Below are positions 34,519 through 47,158 of a stretch of DNA of 64,000 nt, in pieces. The stretch comes from Solanum dulcamara (taxonomy: Eukaryota > Streptophyta > Magnoliopsida > Solanales > Solanaceae). The position numbers were made by a program, and so were the translations under genes. The DNA lies in the NCBI RefSeq assembly GCF_947179165.1, contig NC_077240.1, forward strand, positions 2,859,501-2,923,500, written 5' to 3'. The notes under the pieces were generated by a model. That model was not told the DNA's origin. It ran no database searches and worked only from the letters and a program-made list of their open reading frames with translations. Position 1 is the stretch's first letter. Every line of letters begins with the position of its first letter.

Positions 34519-35743
34519 GGCAATGATCATGTGTACCATCAGAAAATTCTTTTTTGGGAAAAAGGACCAAAATATCAAGAAAATTTACGATTTTTTCTTA
34601 AAAATATTCTCATCATTATATTTTTAGTTCATAAATATTCTCCAACTATTCAAATGGCCCTTCATTTTGACGATTGCTCCGAAACAAGGATAAAATAAGT
34701 CAATTATTTTAAAGACCTATTTAGGTCTATGAATTTCTCTATCAATTTCATTATCTTATTCTTACATATGAGGTTCCAATATTTTCTCCTTAATTGACCT
34801 AGGAGTTGTTGGAATATGACAATTTTGCCTTTACTTTTATATATGTCTTAAAATATAATTTCATTTCATTAAATAGTACTCTATTAAGATGTTTGTATAC
34901 TTCAAGTACAATTATTACTAAAGATAATTAATCTCGTCTTAAATTTTTAAAATAATAAATAATTTGACACTAACTATTTTGTAAAAAGGAATATTATTTA
35001 ATATACTTATAATTGTTGTTCTTGGTGTGTTCAATTATTTTTTGTGATAGAAGGCAAAAAAGGCATTAAGGTTTTCTAGGCACAACATCCCACATGCATT
35101 TTGCTGTTTTTGTCGAGAACTATTCATTATTTTCTCCCACCACTTTTACTTGTCATTTTTCATCTCATGAAAGTTAATTTTATCGATTTTCAAAATTAAA
35201 TTGAATTTAAATTTTAAATATTCATAAAACTATATGAATAATACTATGTATAAATTGTATCTATCTCATTTAAATATGATAATAAAATAAATCTTAAAAT
35301 ATTGACCAAAATTCATATAAATTAACTATTAAAAAGTGAAAAATATTATTTACATATACATAAGCTTGTCAGATTGCTATTTGTCAGATTCGATTTATTT
35401 TAACTATCTATACCTCAACTCTATTTATTGGTGCGAGCAATGAGTACAAAGTAGGAGATGTTCAAATGTTAGTTGCATAAAATCCTTTAATACGAGAGAA
35501 ATAGATACGCGTGGAATACTTTTGTTATTCAGAAGAGAGTGAGAGGGTTCAAATTTTGTTTTCTGTATGAATAAATTATAGTCGTTCAATTATATTTTGC
35601 TGACTTTTCAATTTTTCCCTACATTATTGTACTACTATATAGGTTTTATGTTCATGTATGGACCCTTTGGCTGTTAATCACGTGTTTGTCGTGGTGGGTG
35701 GGCGCAGAATATCGGTCAACGTTAATATATATATATATATATA
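34519..35743. other. Intergenic sequence with a CYP74-upstream duplicated block and a (TA)n tract
   Basis: About 34925-35115 resembles about 1365-1520; both end CCCACATGCATTTTGCTG and then TTTTTGT. A (TA)n microsatellite at about 35724-35743 abuts the (CAA)n end of the second RTE copy. No gene is seen. Confidence 0.5.
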
Positions 35744-38545
35744 ACAACAACAAACCCAGTATAATTCTACCGTGTGGGGTCTGGGAGGGTAGAGTGTACA
35801 CAGACCTAACCCTCATCTTGAAAGGTAGGGCGGCTATTTTCGAAAGACCCTCGGCTCAAAAGAGGAAAACAAGATAAAAGATCAGATAAGGAAAAACATA
35901 ACGAAAACAAAATGAAAACAAGGGATAACACAAGTGAAAAAGTCATGTTAGAATAGTACGGAAAGAAAGAGGCATTAACTACTATAAATAAATAAGATAA
36001 TCAAAGTATAACGGCCCCACACCTATAAACAACAATACAATGCAGAAATCAAATGACAATAAACAATGAGCAAAACTACAACTACTATGGTGTAAGGATA
36101 AGTCACCTAGCCTTTTATCCTAATCTGAGTCCTCCACAAAGGAAATTATAGTGCGCTAATGCGCCTACTAATAGGGAAGAATAACGAGATTATGTACTAG
36201 CCTTCTATCCTAACGTGGGTCCTCCACAGCCTCCTATCTAAGGTCATGTCCTCGGTAAGCTGTAACTGCATCATGTCCTGTCTAATCACCTCTCCCCAAT
36301 ATTTCTTCGGCCTACCCCTACCTCTTCTGAAATCATCCATGGTCAACCTCTCACACCTCCTCATTGGGGCATCTGTGTCTCTCCTCTTTACATGCCAAAA
36401 CCATCTCAGCCGCATTTTCAGCAACTTGTCTTCCACCGAGGCCACTTCTACCTTATTCCGAATAGCCTCATTTCTAATCCTGTCAATTCTGGTATGCCCA
36501 CACATCCATCTCAACATTCTCATCTCGGCTACTTTCATCTTTTGAACGTGAGAGACCTTAACTGACCAACACTCCGCCCCATATAAACATAGCCGGTCAA
36601 ACCACCACTTTGTAGAACTTGCCCTTAAGTTGTGGTGGCACCTTTTTGTCAAATAGCACACCAGAAGCGGGCCTCTAATTCATCCACCCTACCCTAATAC
36701 GATGTGTGACATCATCGTCAATCTCCCCGCTGCCTTGCATAATAGACCCAAGGTACTTGAAACTACTTTTCTTTTAGATAGCCTGGTCACCAAGCCTAAC
36801 TTTCGCACCAACCTCCTGAGGTGTCTCACTGAACTTGCACTCTAAGTGCTCTGTCTTGGTCCTACTTAGCTTAAACCCTTTAGACTTCAAGGTATGTCTC
36901 CAATCCTCCAGCTTAGCGTTAACTCCGCTACGAGTCTCATCGATCAGGACTATGTCTTCCACAAAAAGCATACGCCATGGCACCTCACCTTGAATTTATC
37001 TCGTCAATCCATCCATCACCAAGGCAAATAAAAATGGACTAAGGGCTGATCCTTGATGCAACCCCATCATAACTGGGAAGTGCTTTGAGTCCCCTTCTAC
37101 TTTTCTTACCCTGGTTTTGGCACCCTCGTACATATCCTTGATCACCCTAATGTACGCCACAGGTACACCTTTAGCATCCAAACATCTTCATAGTATCTCT
37201 CGTAAAACTTTATCGTAAGCCTTTTCTAGATCGATGAATACCATATGCAAGTCCCTCTTTCTCTCCCTATACTGCTCCACCAGTCTCCTCATAATATGGA
37301 TGGCTTCTGTAGTTGAGCGTCCCGACATAAATCCAAACTGGTTCTGTGAAATAGACACGCCTCTCCTAACCCTCATCTCCACCACTCTTTCCCACACTTT
37401 CATAGTATGGCTTAGAAGCTTGATACCTCTATAGTTGTTGCAACTCTGGATATCCCCCTTATTTTTGTATAGAGGGATCATTATGCTCGACCTCCATTCT
37501 TTAGGCATCGTTGTTGTCCTAAAGATGACATTAAATAACCTAGTCAGCCACTCCAAACCTACAGAGCTTGCGCTCTTTCAAAATTTCCCAAGAATCTCGT
37601 CAGGTCCGATCGCTCTTCCCCAGCGCATCCTACGCACAACACCCTTAACCTCTTCGACCGAAATACTCTTGCAACACCCAAAATCGTGAAGCCTCCCTGT
37701 ATGTTCCAAATCTCCGAACACAATCTCTCTGTCGCCTTCTTCGTTCAAGAGTTTATGGAAGTATGACTGTCATCTCTGTTTAATGAGGGTCTCCTCTACC
37801 AATACTTTTCCATGCTCGTCCTTAATGCACTTCACTTGATCCCGCACCCTAGCTAGCTTGAACAATTTTCTATCCCCGCGTTTCTCTTTTAGTTCAGCAT
37901 AAAGGCATTCAAAAGCTGTCATTTTTGCCGTCGAAACCGCCGACTTCGCCTCCTTCCTCACTATATTATAGAGTTCCCTATTCGTCCACTTCTTTACCTC
38001 ATCCTTGCTTTCTATCAGCTTCGCATACGCTATCTTCTTTGCTTCCACCTTTCCTTGCACTTCTCCATTCCACCACCAATCCCCTCGATGCCGGCCATGG
38101 CTACCTGTCGAGACTCCCAACACTTTCCTTGCTACAACCCTAATACAACTAGTCATCCTACCACACGTAGTATTTGCATCCCTACTACTATCCCAGGCCC
38201 CCATAACCTTCAATTTCTCTTCTATCTCCAAGGCACTAGCCGTGGTCAAACTCTCCCATCTGATCCTAAGTCGGTCATCCCTGACCCTCTTTCTCGTCAT
38301 CTTGATCCCTAAATCCATCACCAAGAGCTTATGTCGGGTCGTAAGATTGTCGATCGGAATGACTTTACAATCTTTGCAAAGACCTTTATCATCCTTCCTA
38401 AGGAGTTAAAAAATCTATCTGAATCTTAGCCACCGCACTCCGGAAGGTTACAAAGTGGTCCTCCTTTTTGGGAAACTCGAATTGGCTATCACCAACCCAA
38501 AAGCTCTTGCGAAATCCAAAAGTGAGACTCCTCTTCCATTTCTGT
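35744..38545 (-). mobile_element. Second RTE copy, 3' part (reverse transcriptase), decayed
   Basis: Same family and strand as 23113-26956. The 3' tail begins at 35744 (ACAACAACAAACCC). Broken frames cover the C-terminal region (36197-36661), the catalytic domain (36774-37556; here LFVEDIVLID replaces FADD, so the active site is lost) and the region around the endonuclease/reverse transcriptase junction (37770-38324). At that junction this copy has CAA where the intact copy has TAA. Multiple frameshifts and stops make it dead. It stops at 38545, where a Gypsy LTR begins, and resumes at about 47159. Confidence 0.92.
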
Positions 38546-40670
38546 TGTAATGACCTTGAGGGTGATTTTCGAAAATTTGTACAAAACACGCGTGAACAGT
38601 AACTTTTTGGGCAGAAAATGCCCCTTTCTTCCCATTTCAATATTTTTCATCATTTGTTTGAGTTCTTGAACTCCTTGAGGTGATTTGAGAAGAGATTTTT
38701 GAGGCAAAGTGTTGGGTAAGTGATTTTTGACCTAAAACCTTCCTTTTTCATTAAGTTTTTGACGATTTTAACTCTTAAATTTTAGTTTCAAACCCCAAAA
38801 ATCTTTGTTTCTTCCCTAATCCGAATTTAAGGAAAATTGTGATTTCCAACTCGTTTTGAGCTCTATTTTTATGGGTTTTTCAACCATGAGTTCCTTATTA
38901 CCAATAGAATGGGATTGTTCAATAAATTTCCAGATTTGACCCTTTTCGAAAATAGTTAATTTTTGGACCATTTTACCCCCGGTTCCGAAACCTATCAATA
39001 TGGGTGTCATTGGACTCCTTGTGACGTGTATGTTTCATTGTTGATAGTGGGTTGTCATTCCGGGCGCTGAATTCGAGAGTTGCTTGTCCGGTGGAGGTAT
39101 TCGAGTGCGGTTTCGGCAATTGAGGTAGGTTTGGCTATCTTTCTTTGAGATTGAGATGGGGTAATTAGTCATTCATATGTTATAGACTTTGGGATGGGGT
39201 TGTAGTATGAGTTGAGAATGTTATATATATTGTGATGTCCGTGTGGAGGCTTATTTATTAATGTGTTGCCGTGACGGGGTTTATTTGTATTACATAGCCC
39301 GTGTGGGGGCCTTATTTGTTATCTTATTTGCTTTGAGAGCATGTGAATTATGATTTGCCTAAGAGAGAGGCTTGAGTATATTATTTGACTTGTGATGCCG
39401 CCTGAGAGATTGAGTTGGGGGTTTTGAGCATACTTGAGTATTGAAATATTGTTGAGAAAGGGGTGAATATTTAAATGAAAGTGTGTTCTTCCCGTTACTA
39501 TTTATTGAGGGTGAATATCATGTGTAGGTTAAGTTTTGAGAACTTTGAACCTTATACCACATGTGAGTTGATTATTACTTCCATGCATATGTGTTTTGAT
39601 GCATTCATCCTCATTCATCATATCATGAAACATGGGAAGTTGAGAAATATGGAAATTCTTTTTGAGAAAGAAAATGAAACACCTTTAAACCTTTGTATCT
39701 TGAGTCCTTGACCGAGGCAGTTTTCCGGCAGGGTAGTGGATGCATTGTGATCCCAACCTTTGTATCTTGAGTCCCTGACCGAGGCAGTTTTCCGGCAGGG
39801 TAGTGGATGCATTGTGATCCTAACCTTTGTATCTTGAGTCCCTGACCGAGGCAGTTTTCCGGCAGGGTAGTGGATGCATTGTGATCCCTTGACCACGAGG
39901 AGGTGGCAAGGATAATGAGATATTGTGATTGAGGTATATGGTCTGCGAGACCCCCATGGGTCCTGCTTGGTAGCACAGCTCGGCAGGTGTATACGACAGG
40001 CTGTGCGATAGTCTTGATTCCACCGTACCACCACATCATTGCATCATTATATTGCATTGCATTGTATTGATATATGTGCTGCTTGAATTATCTGATTAAT
40101 TGTGATTATGAGCTATTATTATGGGTTTACTTTACTCGCGCCAATATATATATAAACTGGCGGCACCAATGCCGAAGTGGGACTTTTCTGTATGCAGGTG
40201 GAAGCGTTCCTTAGTTTATTTCATAGGTTTGATTAATTCCTTATACTCAGTCATCTAAAACCTACTGAGTACATGTGAATTGTACTCACCCCTAATTCTG
40301 TGTCCCTTTTTGATGCAGATACTAGTCGGGGTACCCCACGTGGCAGTTAATATTCTAGCGGATTGTGTATTCTCAGATTAGTGGTGAGGTCCTAGAATTC
40401 GGATCGTCATTAGTCTATCTTTATTTTTCAGTCTTTTGTATCATTCAGAGACTTATATTGTATCTTCAGATTCGAACCTTGTATTAGATGCTCTTTATAC
40501 TTATGACACCAGGTTTTGGGATAATTTCTTCATTATTTTTTTTCTTTTTATTTAAATCGTGGCATCACTTTCCCCTTTGGGAGTTTTGTATGAGTTTTAT
40601 TTTTAGGGTTACACATCAGATTGGGTTTTGAGATGTGTGCCATCATGACGTCAGTTTTTGGGTCGTGACA
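38546..40670 (+). repeat. 5' LTR of the Gypsy element
   Basis: 2125 bp, same length as 45034-47158. It contains three tandem 67-base units at 39690-39888 (each with CCGAGGCAGTTTTCCGGCAG). A run of small open frames on either strand comes from this repeat and is not coding. Confidence 0.95.
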
Positions 40671-40672
40671 AT

Positions 40673-40684
40673 TGGTATCAGAGC
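40673..40684 (+). other. Primer-binding site of the Gypsy element
   Basis: TGGTATCAGAGC, complementary to the 3' end of plant initiator tRNA-Met, two bases after the end of the 5' LTR. Confidence 0.9.
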
Positions 40685-41560
40685 ACTAGGTTCACCGGTC
40701 TTATAAGTTAAAGAGCAGGGTGTCTAGTAGAGTCTTGCGGATCGGTACGTAGACGTCCGTACTTATCTTCGAGAGGCTACAAGATACTTAATAGGAGAAT
40801 TTCTTTCTTTTTACTCCCTTCGTGCGATTTATTCATATCAAGTGTTATTTACCTCTGATCTATTCCTTCCGCATTAAAAGTAACTGTCGGGTTCGAAATA
40901 TCGGCTCTTGCTTAAGGATGATTTAGTGATGCCTATTCGAGCCTGATTATGAGTATGAAGATGTGGAGCAACAAAAAAAAGTATGGAAGATGGTCGGTTA
41001 GACTTTGATAGTTAGATTTCAAATTTTAGATATCTAATTAGCCCACTTTGGATTCCTTTGAGATCTGTGGTTCCACCTATGTCTTCTAGCGTTGCTATGT
41101 TTACTTAGGAGCAAAAGAGATTTGGAGAGATTCGTCAGGGTATTGTCTCCCAAGTTTGAGGTTATCACTGTTGAGAAGGCTTATATCTTTTTGACCAAGT
41201 GTTTGGACAGGTTGTTCAAAATTGGGTATCTTGAAGGCACATGGAATGTCTTATTTCTTTTTATAATTGCGGGAATGGCTAAGAAGTGATAGAGGTCTGT
41301 TCTTGCTCATAGACCTGTCGGTCCTCCTATGATGAGTTGGGAGTAGTTTACTTAGGTTGTTTTGTGATGGTGAGTTTGAATAAGGGGCAAATATGTGATT
41401 CTTCTTCTATTTAGCCAGGGTCACAAGTTGTCTGCAATACACCAGTTTTAGTTGTTTGAGGTGCTTCATGGAGTACTCGAGGTGGTGGTTGTAGTGGTTC
41501 ACAGGCTAAGGGTGACCATTAATTATGCTATGCTATACTAGGTAAATTTGAGGCAGAGGC
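40685..41560 (+). pseudogene. Gag remnant of the Gypsy element
   Basis: Only about 880 bases separate the primer site from the protease, shorter than an intact chromovirus gag, and no long frame exists. A piece near 41092-41289 (SKRDLERFVRVLSPKF) looks like a rearranged capsid fragment. No zinc knuckle was found. The decay contrasts with the well-preserved pol and the near-identical LTRs. Confidence 0.6.
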
Positions 41561-41567
41561 CTCTGAT

Positions 41568-44500
41568 GTGGTTATTACATGTATTGTTCTGGTTTGCCAT
41601 CATTTTACGTCAGTATTATTTGACCCAGGGTCTACCTATTCTTATGTGTCGACTTCTTTCGATGTGGGTATTGATTTTGTGAGTGAGTCCCTTATTGTGC
41701 CTATTACTATTTCTACCCCAATAGGTGAATCTTTAGTAGTGGATCGGGTATACAAGGGATATTTGGTGATATTTTCGGGTAGAGAGACCCGTGCAGACTT
41801 GATTTTACTAGACATGCTTGATTTTGATGTGATATTGGGTATGGACTGGTTATCTCCTTATCATGCTATATTAGATTGTTATGCAAAGACCGTGACCTTA
41901 GCTTATCCCGATTTACCTAGCTTAGTATGGAAGGGTAATCCGAGTTCGTATCCTAAAGGGGTGATATCTTATATTCGTGCTAGTCGCTTGATGGATAAGG
42001 GTTGTTTGTCTTATTTGGCTCATGTACGTGATCTCACCAAGGAGTCATCTCATATAGAGACTACGAGGGTGGTGAGAGAGTTTATGGATGTATTTCCTAC
42101 AGACTTGCCGGGAGTTCCTCCTGACCGTGATATCGATTTTGTGATTGATTTAGAGTATGACACTAAACCCATCTCTATTTCTCCTTATCGGATGGCTCCA
42201 GCAGAATTGAAAGAGTTGAAAGAACAATTAGAAGATTTGTTGAAGAAAGGGTTTATTAGACCTAGTGTATCACCGTGGGGTGCACCGGTTTTATTTGTGA
42301 AGAAGAAAGATGGTACTATGAGGATGTGTATTGACTATCGACAGTTGAACAAAGTCACTATCAAGAACAAGTATCCTCTCCCTCGCATTGATGATTTATT
42401 TGTCCAGCTTTAAGGTGCATCGGTGTTCTCAAAGATTGATTTGAGGTCGGGTTACCATCAGTTGAGAGTTCGGGAATCTGATATCTCGAAGACTGCATTC
42501 AGGACTCGTTATGGGCATTATGAGTTTGTGGTTATGTCCTTCGGGTTGACTAATGCCCCGGCTGCTTTTATGGAGTTGATGAACCGGGTATTTCGACCTT
42601 ATTTGGACTCGTTTGTGATCGTGTTTATTGATGACATCTTGGTTTATTCCAAGAATGAGGCGGATCATGTTAGGCACCTGAGGACAGTCCTTCAGAGATT
42701 GAGAGAGGAGAAGTTGTATGCAAAATTCTCCAAATGTGAGTTTTGGCTTGAGTCCGTGACATTCTTGGGTCATATAGTGACCAAGGATGGTATTATGGTT
42801 GATCCAACCAAAGTTGCAGCGGTTCGTGATTGGGTTAGGCCTACTTCGGTTACCGAGATTCGGAGTTTTATTGGGTTGGCAGGCTACTATCGTCGGTTTG
42901 TTCAAGGATTCTCTTCTATTGCAGCCCCATTGACTAGGCTAACTCAAAAGACCGTGGCATTTCAGTGGACTGATGAGTGTGAGGCGAGCTTTCAAAAGCT
43001 CAAGGAATTATTGACTTCAGCACCTATTCTAGCCTTACCCGAGGAGGGCGTGGCATTTATTGTGTTTTGTGATGCTTCGGGAGTCGGTTTGGGTGGTGTA
43101 TTGATGCAAAAAGGTAGAGTTATAGCTTATGCTTCTCGACAGTTGAAGGTACATGAGAAGAACTATCCTACCCACGACTTAGAGTTAGCAGCGGTGGTGT
43201 TTGTTCTGAAGTTGTGGAGGCATTATCTCTATGGAGTGCATTGCGAGGTCTATACTGACCACCGTAGCCTTAAGTATATCTTTTCTCAGCCGAATCTGAA
43301 CATGCGGCAGCGTAGGTGGTTAGAGTTATTGAAAGACTATGACATTACCATACTTTATCATCCGGGAAAAGCTAATGTGGTAGCGGATGCCCTGAGTCGC
43401 AAAGCTTCTAGCATGGGTAGTTTGGCCTTTCTTAAGGCTGTGGAGAGGCCTTTGGCATTGGAGGTTCAGTCATTGGCTAGACAGTTGGTCCGACTTGATA
43501 TTTCTACACATCATGGTATTTTGGCCTTTGTGGAGGCTAGGTCTACTTTGATGGACCAAATTCGTACACACCAGTTTGAAGATGAAAAGTTGAGGGCCAT
43601 TCGAGACAAAGTGTTAAGTGGTGAAGCAAAATTAGCCTCTCTTGATTCGGAAGGAGTTTTGAGGATTAATGGTCGCATTTGTGTGCCCAAGGTTAGTGAA
43701 TGGGTACGTATGATATTGGAGGAGGCTCATTGTTCCAAGTATTCGATTCACCCGGGAGTGGCAAAGATGTTTCATGACTTGAAACAACACTATTGGTGGT
43801 GTGGCATGAAGAGAGACATTATTTATTTTGTGGCTAAGTGTTTAAATTGCTAACAAGTGAAGTATGAGCATCAGAAACCGGGTGGTCCTATGCAAAGGAT
43901 GCCCATTCCTGAGTGGAAATGGGAGCGTATCACTATGGACTTCGTGTCTGGATTACCCATGGCATTGGGTAAGTATGACTCTGTCTGGGTGATTGTGGAT
44001 CGATTGACCAAATCAGCCCATTTCCTTCCGGTGAAGACTAGCTACAATGCGGATCAGTTAGCTAGGATCTATCTTCGTGAGATTGTTAGGCTGCATGGGG
44101 TGCCTATCTCTATTGTATCGGATCGGGGTTCAGTGTTCACCTCTTACTTTTGGAAGGCATTACAACATGGTTTGGGTACGCGGCTAGAGATGAGTTCAGC
44201 ATTTCATCCCCAAATCGATGGTCAGTCCGAGCGAACTATTCAGGTGTTGGAGGATATGCTTAGGGCCTGTGTGATTGATTTTGGTGCCCGATGGGACCAA
44301 CACTTGCCCTTAGCAGAGTTTGCCTATAATAACAGTTATCACTCCAGCATTCAAATGGCACCATTTGAGGCATTGTATGGTCGTAGGTGTCGATCACCCA
44401 TTGGATGGTTTGATTCTGTTGCGGTTGATGCATTGGATACTGACTTACTTAGGGATGCTGTGGAGTGGGTACGTTTGATTCAGGGTCGACTATTGACAGC

Positions 44501-45023
44501 TCAGAGTCGTCAGAAGAGTTATGCTGATAGGAGGGTTCGTCCCTTAGAGTTCATGGTGGGTGATTGCGTGTGGCTTAAAATATCGCCCATGAAGGGTGTG
44601 ATGAGGTTCGGAAAGAAGGGCAAGCTTAGCCCAAGGTTTGTTGGCCCGTTTGAAATCTTGAGGAGAGTAGGTGGAGTGGCGTATAAGTTGGCCTTACCCC
44701 CTAAATTGTCAGCTGTCCATCCGGTGTTTCATGTTTCCATGCTTCGCAAGTACATACCGAATGAGTCTCATGTGATTTCTTATGATGCGCTAGAGTTGAG
44801 TCCGAATTTGACTTATGAGAAGGAGCCGACAGTTATTCTAGATAGGCGGCTTCGTAGACTCAGGACCAAGGAGGTCGCTTCGGTCAAGGTGCAGTGGCAG
44901 CATCGGCCTGCTGAGGAGGCGACTTGGGAGTTAAAGTCTGATATGCAGGCTCGGTACCCTCAGCTTTTTGAGACCCCAGGTACTTTATTTTATCTTATGT
45001 TCGAGGACGAACATCCTTTTTAG
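41568..45023 (+). pseudogene. Gypsy pol polyprotein: protease, reverse transcriptase, RNase H, integrase, chromodomain
   Basis: One continuous frame with only two stops, TAA at 42411-42413 and TAA at 43851-43853. Both stand where related elements have Gln (QLQGAS and CLNCQQVK). Protease: [12 protein letters not shown]. Reverse transcriptase: [38 protein letters not shown], catalytic FIDDILVYS. RNase [16 protein letters not shown] and [11 protein letters not shown]. Integrase: HHCC finger ([11 protein letters not shown] to CLNC), then MDFVSGLP, SDRGSVFTSYFW and GQSERTIQVLEDML for the DDE triad. The C-terminus (PTVILDRRLRRLRTKEVASV, then EEATWE) is chromodomain-like. Apart from the two stops it looks nearly intact. 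Confidence 0.95.
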
Positions 45024-45033
45024 TGGTGGATAA

Positions 45034-47158
45034 TGTAATGACCTTGAGGGTGATTTTCGAAAATTTGTACAAAACACGCGTGAACAGTAACTTTTTGGGC
45101 AGAAAATGCCCCTTTCTTCCCATTTCAATATTTTTCATCATTTGTTTGAGTTCTTGAACTCTTTGAGGTGATTTGAGAAGAGATTTTTGAGGCAAAGTGT
45201 TGGGTAAGTGATTTTTGACCTAAAACCTTCCTTTTTCATTAAGTTTTTGACGATTTTAACTCTTAAATTTTAGTTTCAAACCCCAAAAATCTTTGTTTCT
45301 TCCCTAATCCGAATTTAAGGAAAATTGTGATTTCCAACTCGTTTTGAGCTCTATTTTTATGGGTTTTTCAACCATGAGTTCCTTATTACCAATAGAATGG
45401 GATTGTTCAATAAATTTCCAGATTTGACCCTTTTCGAAAATAGTTAATTTTTGGACCATTTTACCCCCGGTTTCGAAACCTATCAATATGGGTGTCATTG
45501 GACTCCTTGTGACGTGTATGTTTCATTGTTGATAGTGGGTTGTCATTCCGGGCGCTGAATTCGAGAGTTGCTTGTCCGGTGGAGGTATTCGAGTGCGGCT
45601 TCGGCAATTGAGGTAGGTTTGGCTATCTTTCTTTGAGATTGAGATGGGGTAATTAGTCATTCATATGTTATAGACTTTGGGATGGGGTTGTAGTATGAGT
45701 TGAGAATGTTATATATATTGTGATGTCCGTGTGGAGGCTTATTTATTAATGTGTTGCCGTGACGGGGTTTATTTGTATTACATAGCCCGTGTGGGGGCCT
45801 TATTTGTTATCTTATTTGCTTTGAGAGCATGTGAATTATGATTTGCCTAAGAGAGAGGCTTGAGTATATTATTTGACTTGTGATGCCGCCTGAGAGATTG
45901 AGTTGGGGGTTTTGAGCATACTTGAGTATTGAAATATTGTTGAGAAAGGGGTGAATATTTAAATGAAAGTGTGTTCTTCCCGTTACTATTTATTGAGGGT
46001 GAATATCATGTGTAGGTTAAGTTTTGAGAACTTTGAACCTTATACCACATGTGAGTTGATTATTACTTCCATGCATATGTGTTTTGATGCATTCATCCTC
46101 ATTCATCATATCATGAAACATGGGAAGTTGAGAAATATGGAAATTCTTTTTGAGAAAGAAAATGAAACACCTTTAAACCTTTGTATCTTGAGTCCTTGAC
46201 CGAGGCAGTTTTCCGGCAGGGTAGTGGATGCATTGTGATCCCAACCTTTGTATCTTGAGTCCCTGACCGAGGCAGTTTTCCGGCAGGGTAGTGGATGCAT
46301 TGTGATCCTAACCTTTGTATCTTGAGTCCCTGACCGAGGCAGTTTTCCGGCAGGGTAGTGGATGCATTGTGATCCCTTGACCACGAGGAGGTGGCAAGGA
46401 TAATGAGATATTGTGATTGAGGTATATGGTCTGCGAGACCCCCATGGGTCCTGCTTGGTAGCACAGCTCGGCAGGTGTATACGACAGGCTGTGCGATAGT
46501 CTTGATTCCACCGTACCACCACATCATTGCATCATTATATTGCATTGCATTGTATTGATATATGTGCTGCTTGAATTATCTGATTAATTGTGATTATGAG
46601 CTATTATTATGGGTTTACTTTACTCGCGCCAATATATATATAAACTGGCGGCACCAATGCCGAAGTGGGACTTTTCTGTATGCAGGTGGAAGCGTTCCTT
46701 AGTTTATTTCATAGGTTTGATTAATTCCTTATACTCAGTCATCTAAAACCTACTGAGTACATGTGAATTGTACTCACCCCTACTTCTGTGTCCCTTTTTG
46801 ATGCAGATACTAGTCGGGGTACCCCACGTGGCAGTTAATATTCTAGCGGATTGTGTATTCTCAGATTAGTGGTGAGGTCCTAGAATTCGGATCGTCATTA
46901 GTCTATCTTTATTTTTCAGTCTTTTGTATCATTCAGAGACTTATATTGTATCTTCAGATTCGAACCTTGTATTAGATGCTCTTTATACTTATGACACCAG
47001 GTTTTGGGATAATTTCTTCATTATTTTTTTTCTTTTTATTTAAATCGTGGCATCACTTTCCCCTTTGGGAGTTTTGTATGAGTTTTATTTTTAGGGTTAC
47101 ACATCAGATTGGGTTTTGAGATGTGTGCCATCATGACATCAGTTTTTGGGTCGTGACA
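45034..47158 (+). repeat. 3' LTR of the Gypsy element
   Basis: 2125 bp. The polypurine-like AGTGGTGGA (45022-45030) lies a few bases before it. Tandem 67-base units lie at 46178-46376. By eye it differs from the 5' LTR at about five positions (for example CTCTTTGAGG for CTCCTTGAGG). Confidence 0.95.

Larger units (their letters stand above)
38546..47158 (+). mobile_element. Ty3/Gypsy chromovirus with near-identical LTRs, inserted in an RTE element
   Basis: Two 2125-bp LTRs (38546-40670 and 45034-47158) begin TGTAATGACC and end GTCGTGACA. A primer site TGGTATCAGAGC (40673-40684, initiator tRNA-Met type) follows the 5' LTR. Pol order is protease, reverse transcriptase, RNase H, integrase, then a C-terminal chromodomain-like segment, which places it among chromoviruses, probably near the Tekay/Del group. 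By eye the LTRs differ at only about five positions. The flanks (TTCTGT left, TTGTCCCC right) rejoin as the RTE endonuclease sequence seen intact at 25797. The five bases on each side (TCTGT and ATTGT) match at three positions, so the target duplication is imperfect. Confidence 0.95.

Noticed and set aside
39690..39888. Regularly spaced repeat resembling a CRISPR array
   Set aside because: The whole 67-base unit is repeated with no unique spacers, and it sits inside a plant LTR.
39618..40057. Open frames of about 140 codons in the Gypsy LTR (also at 46106-46545)
   Set aside because: They lie across the 67-base tandem repeat of an LTR, and their repeated peptide simply mirrors the DNA repeat.
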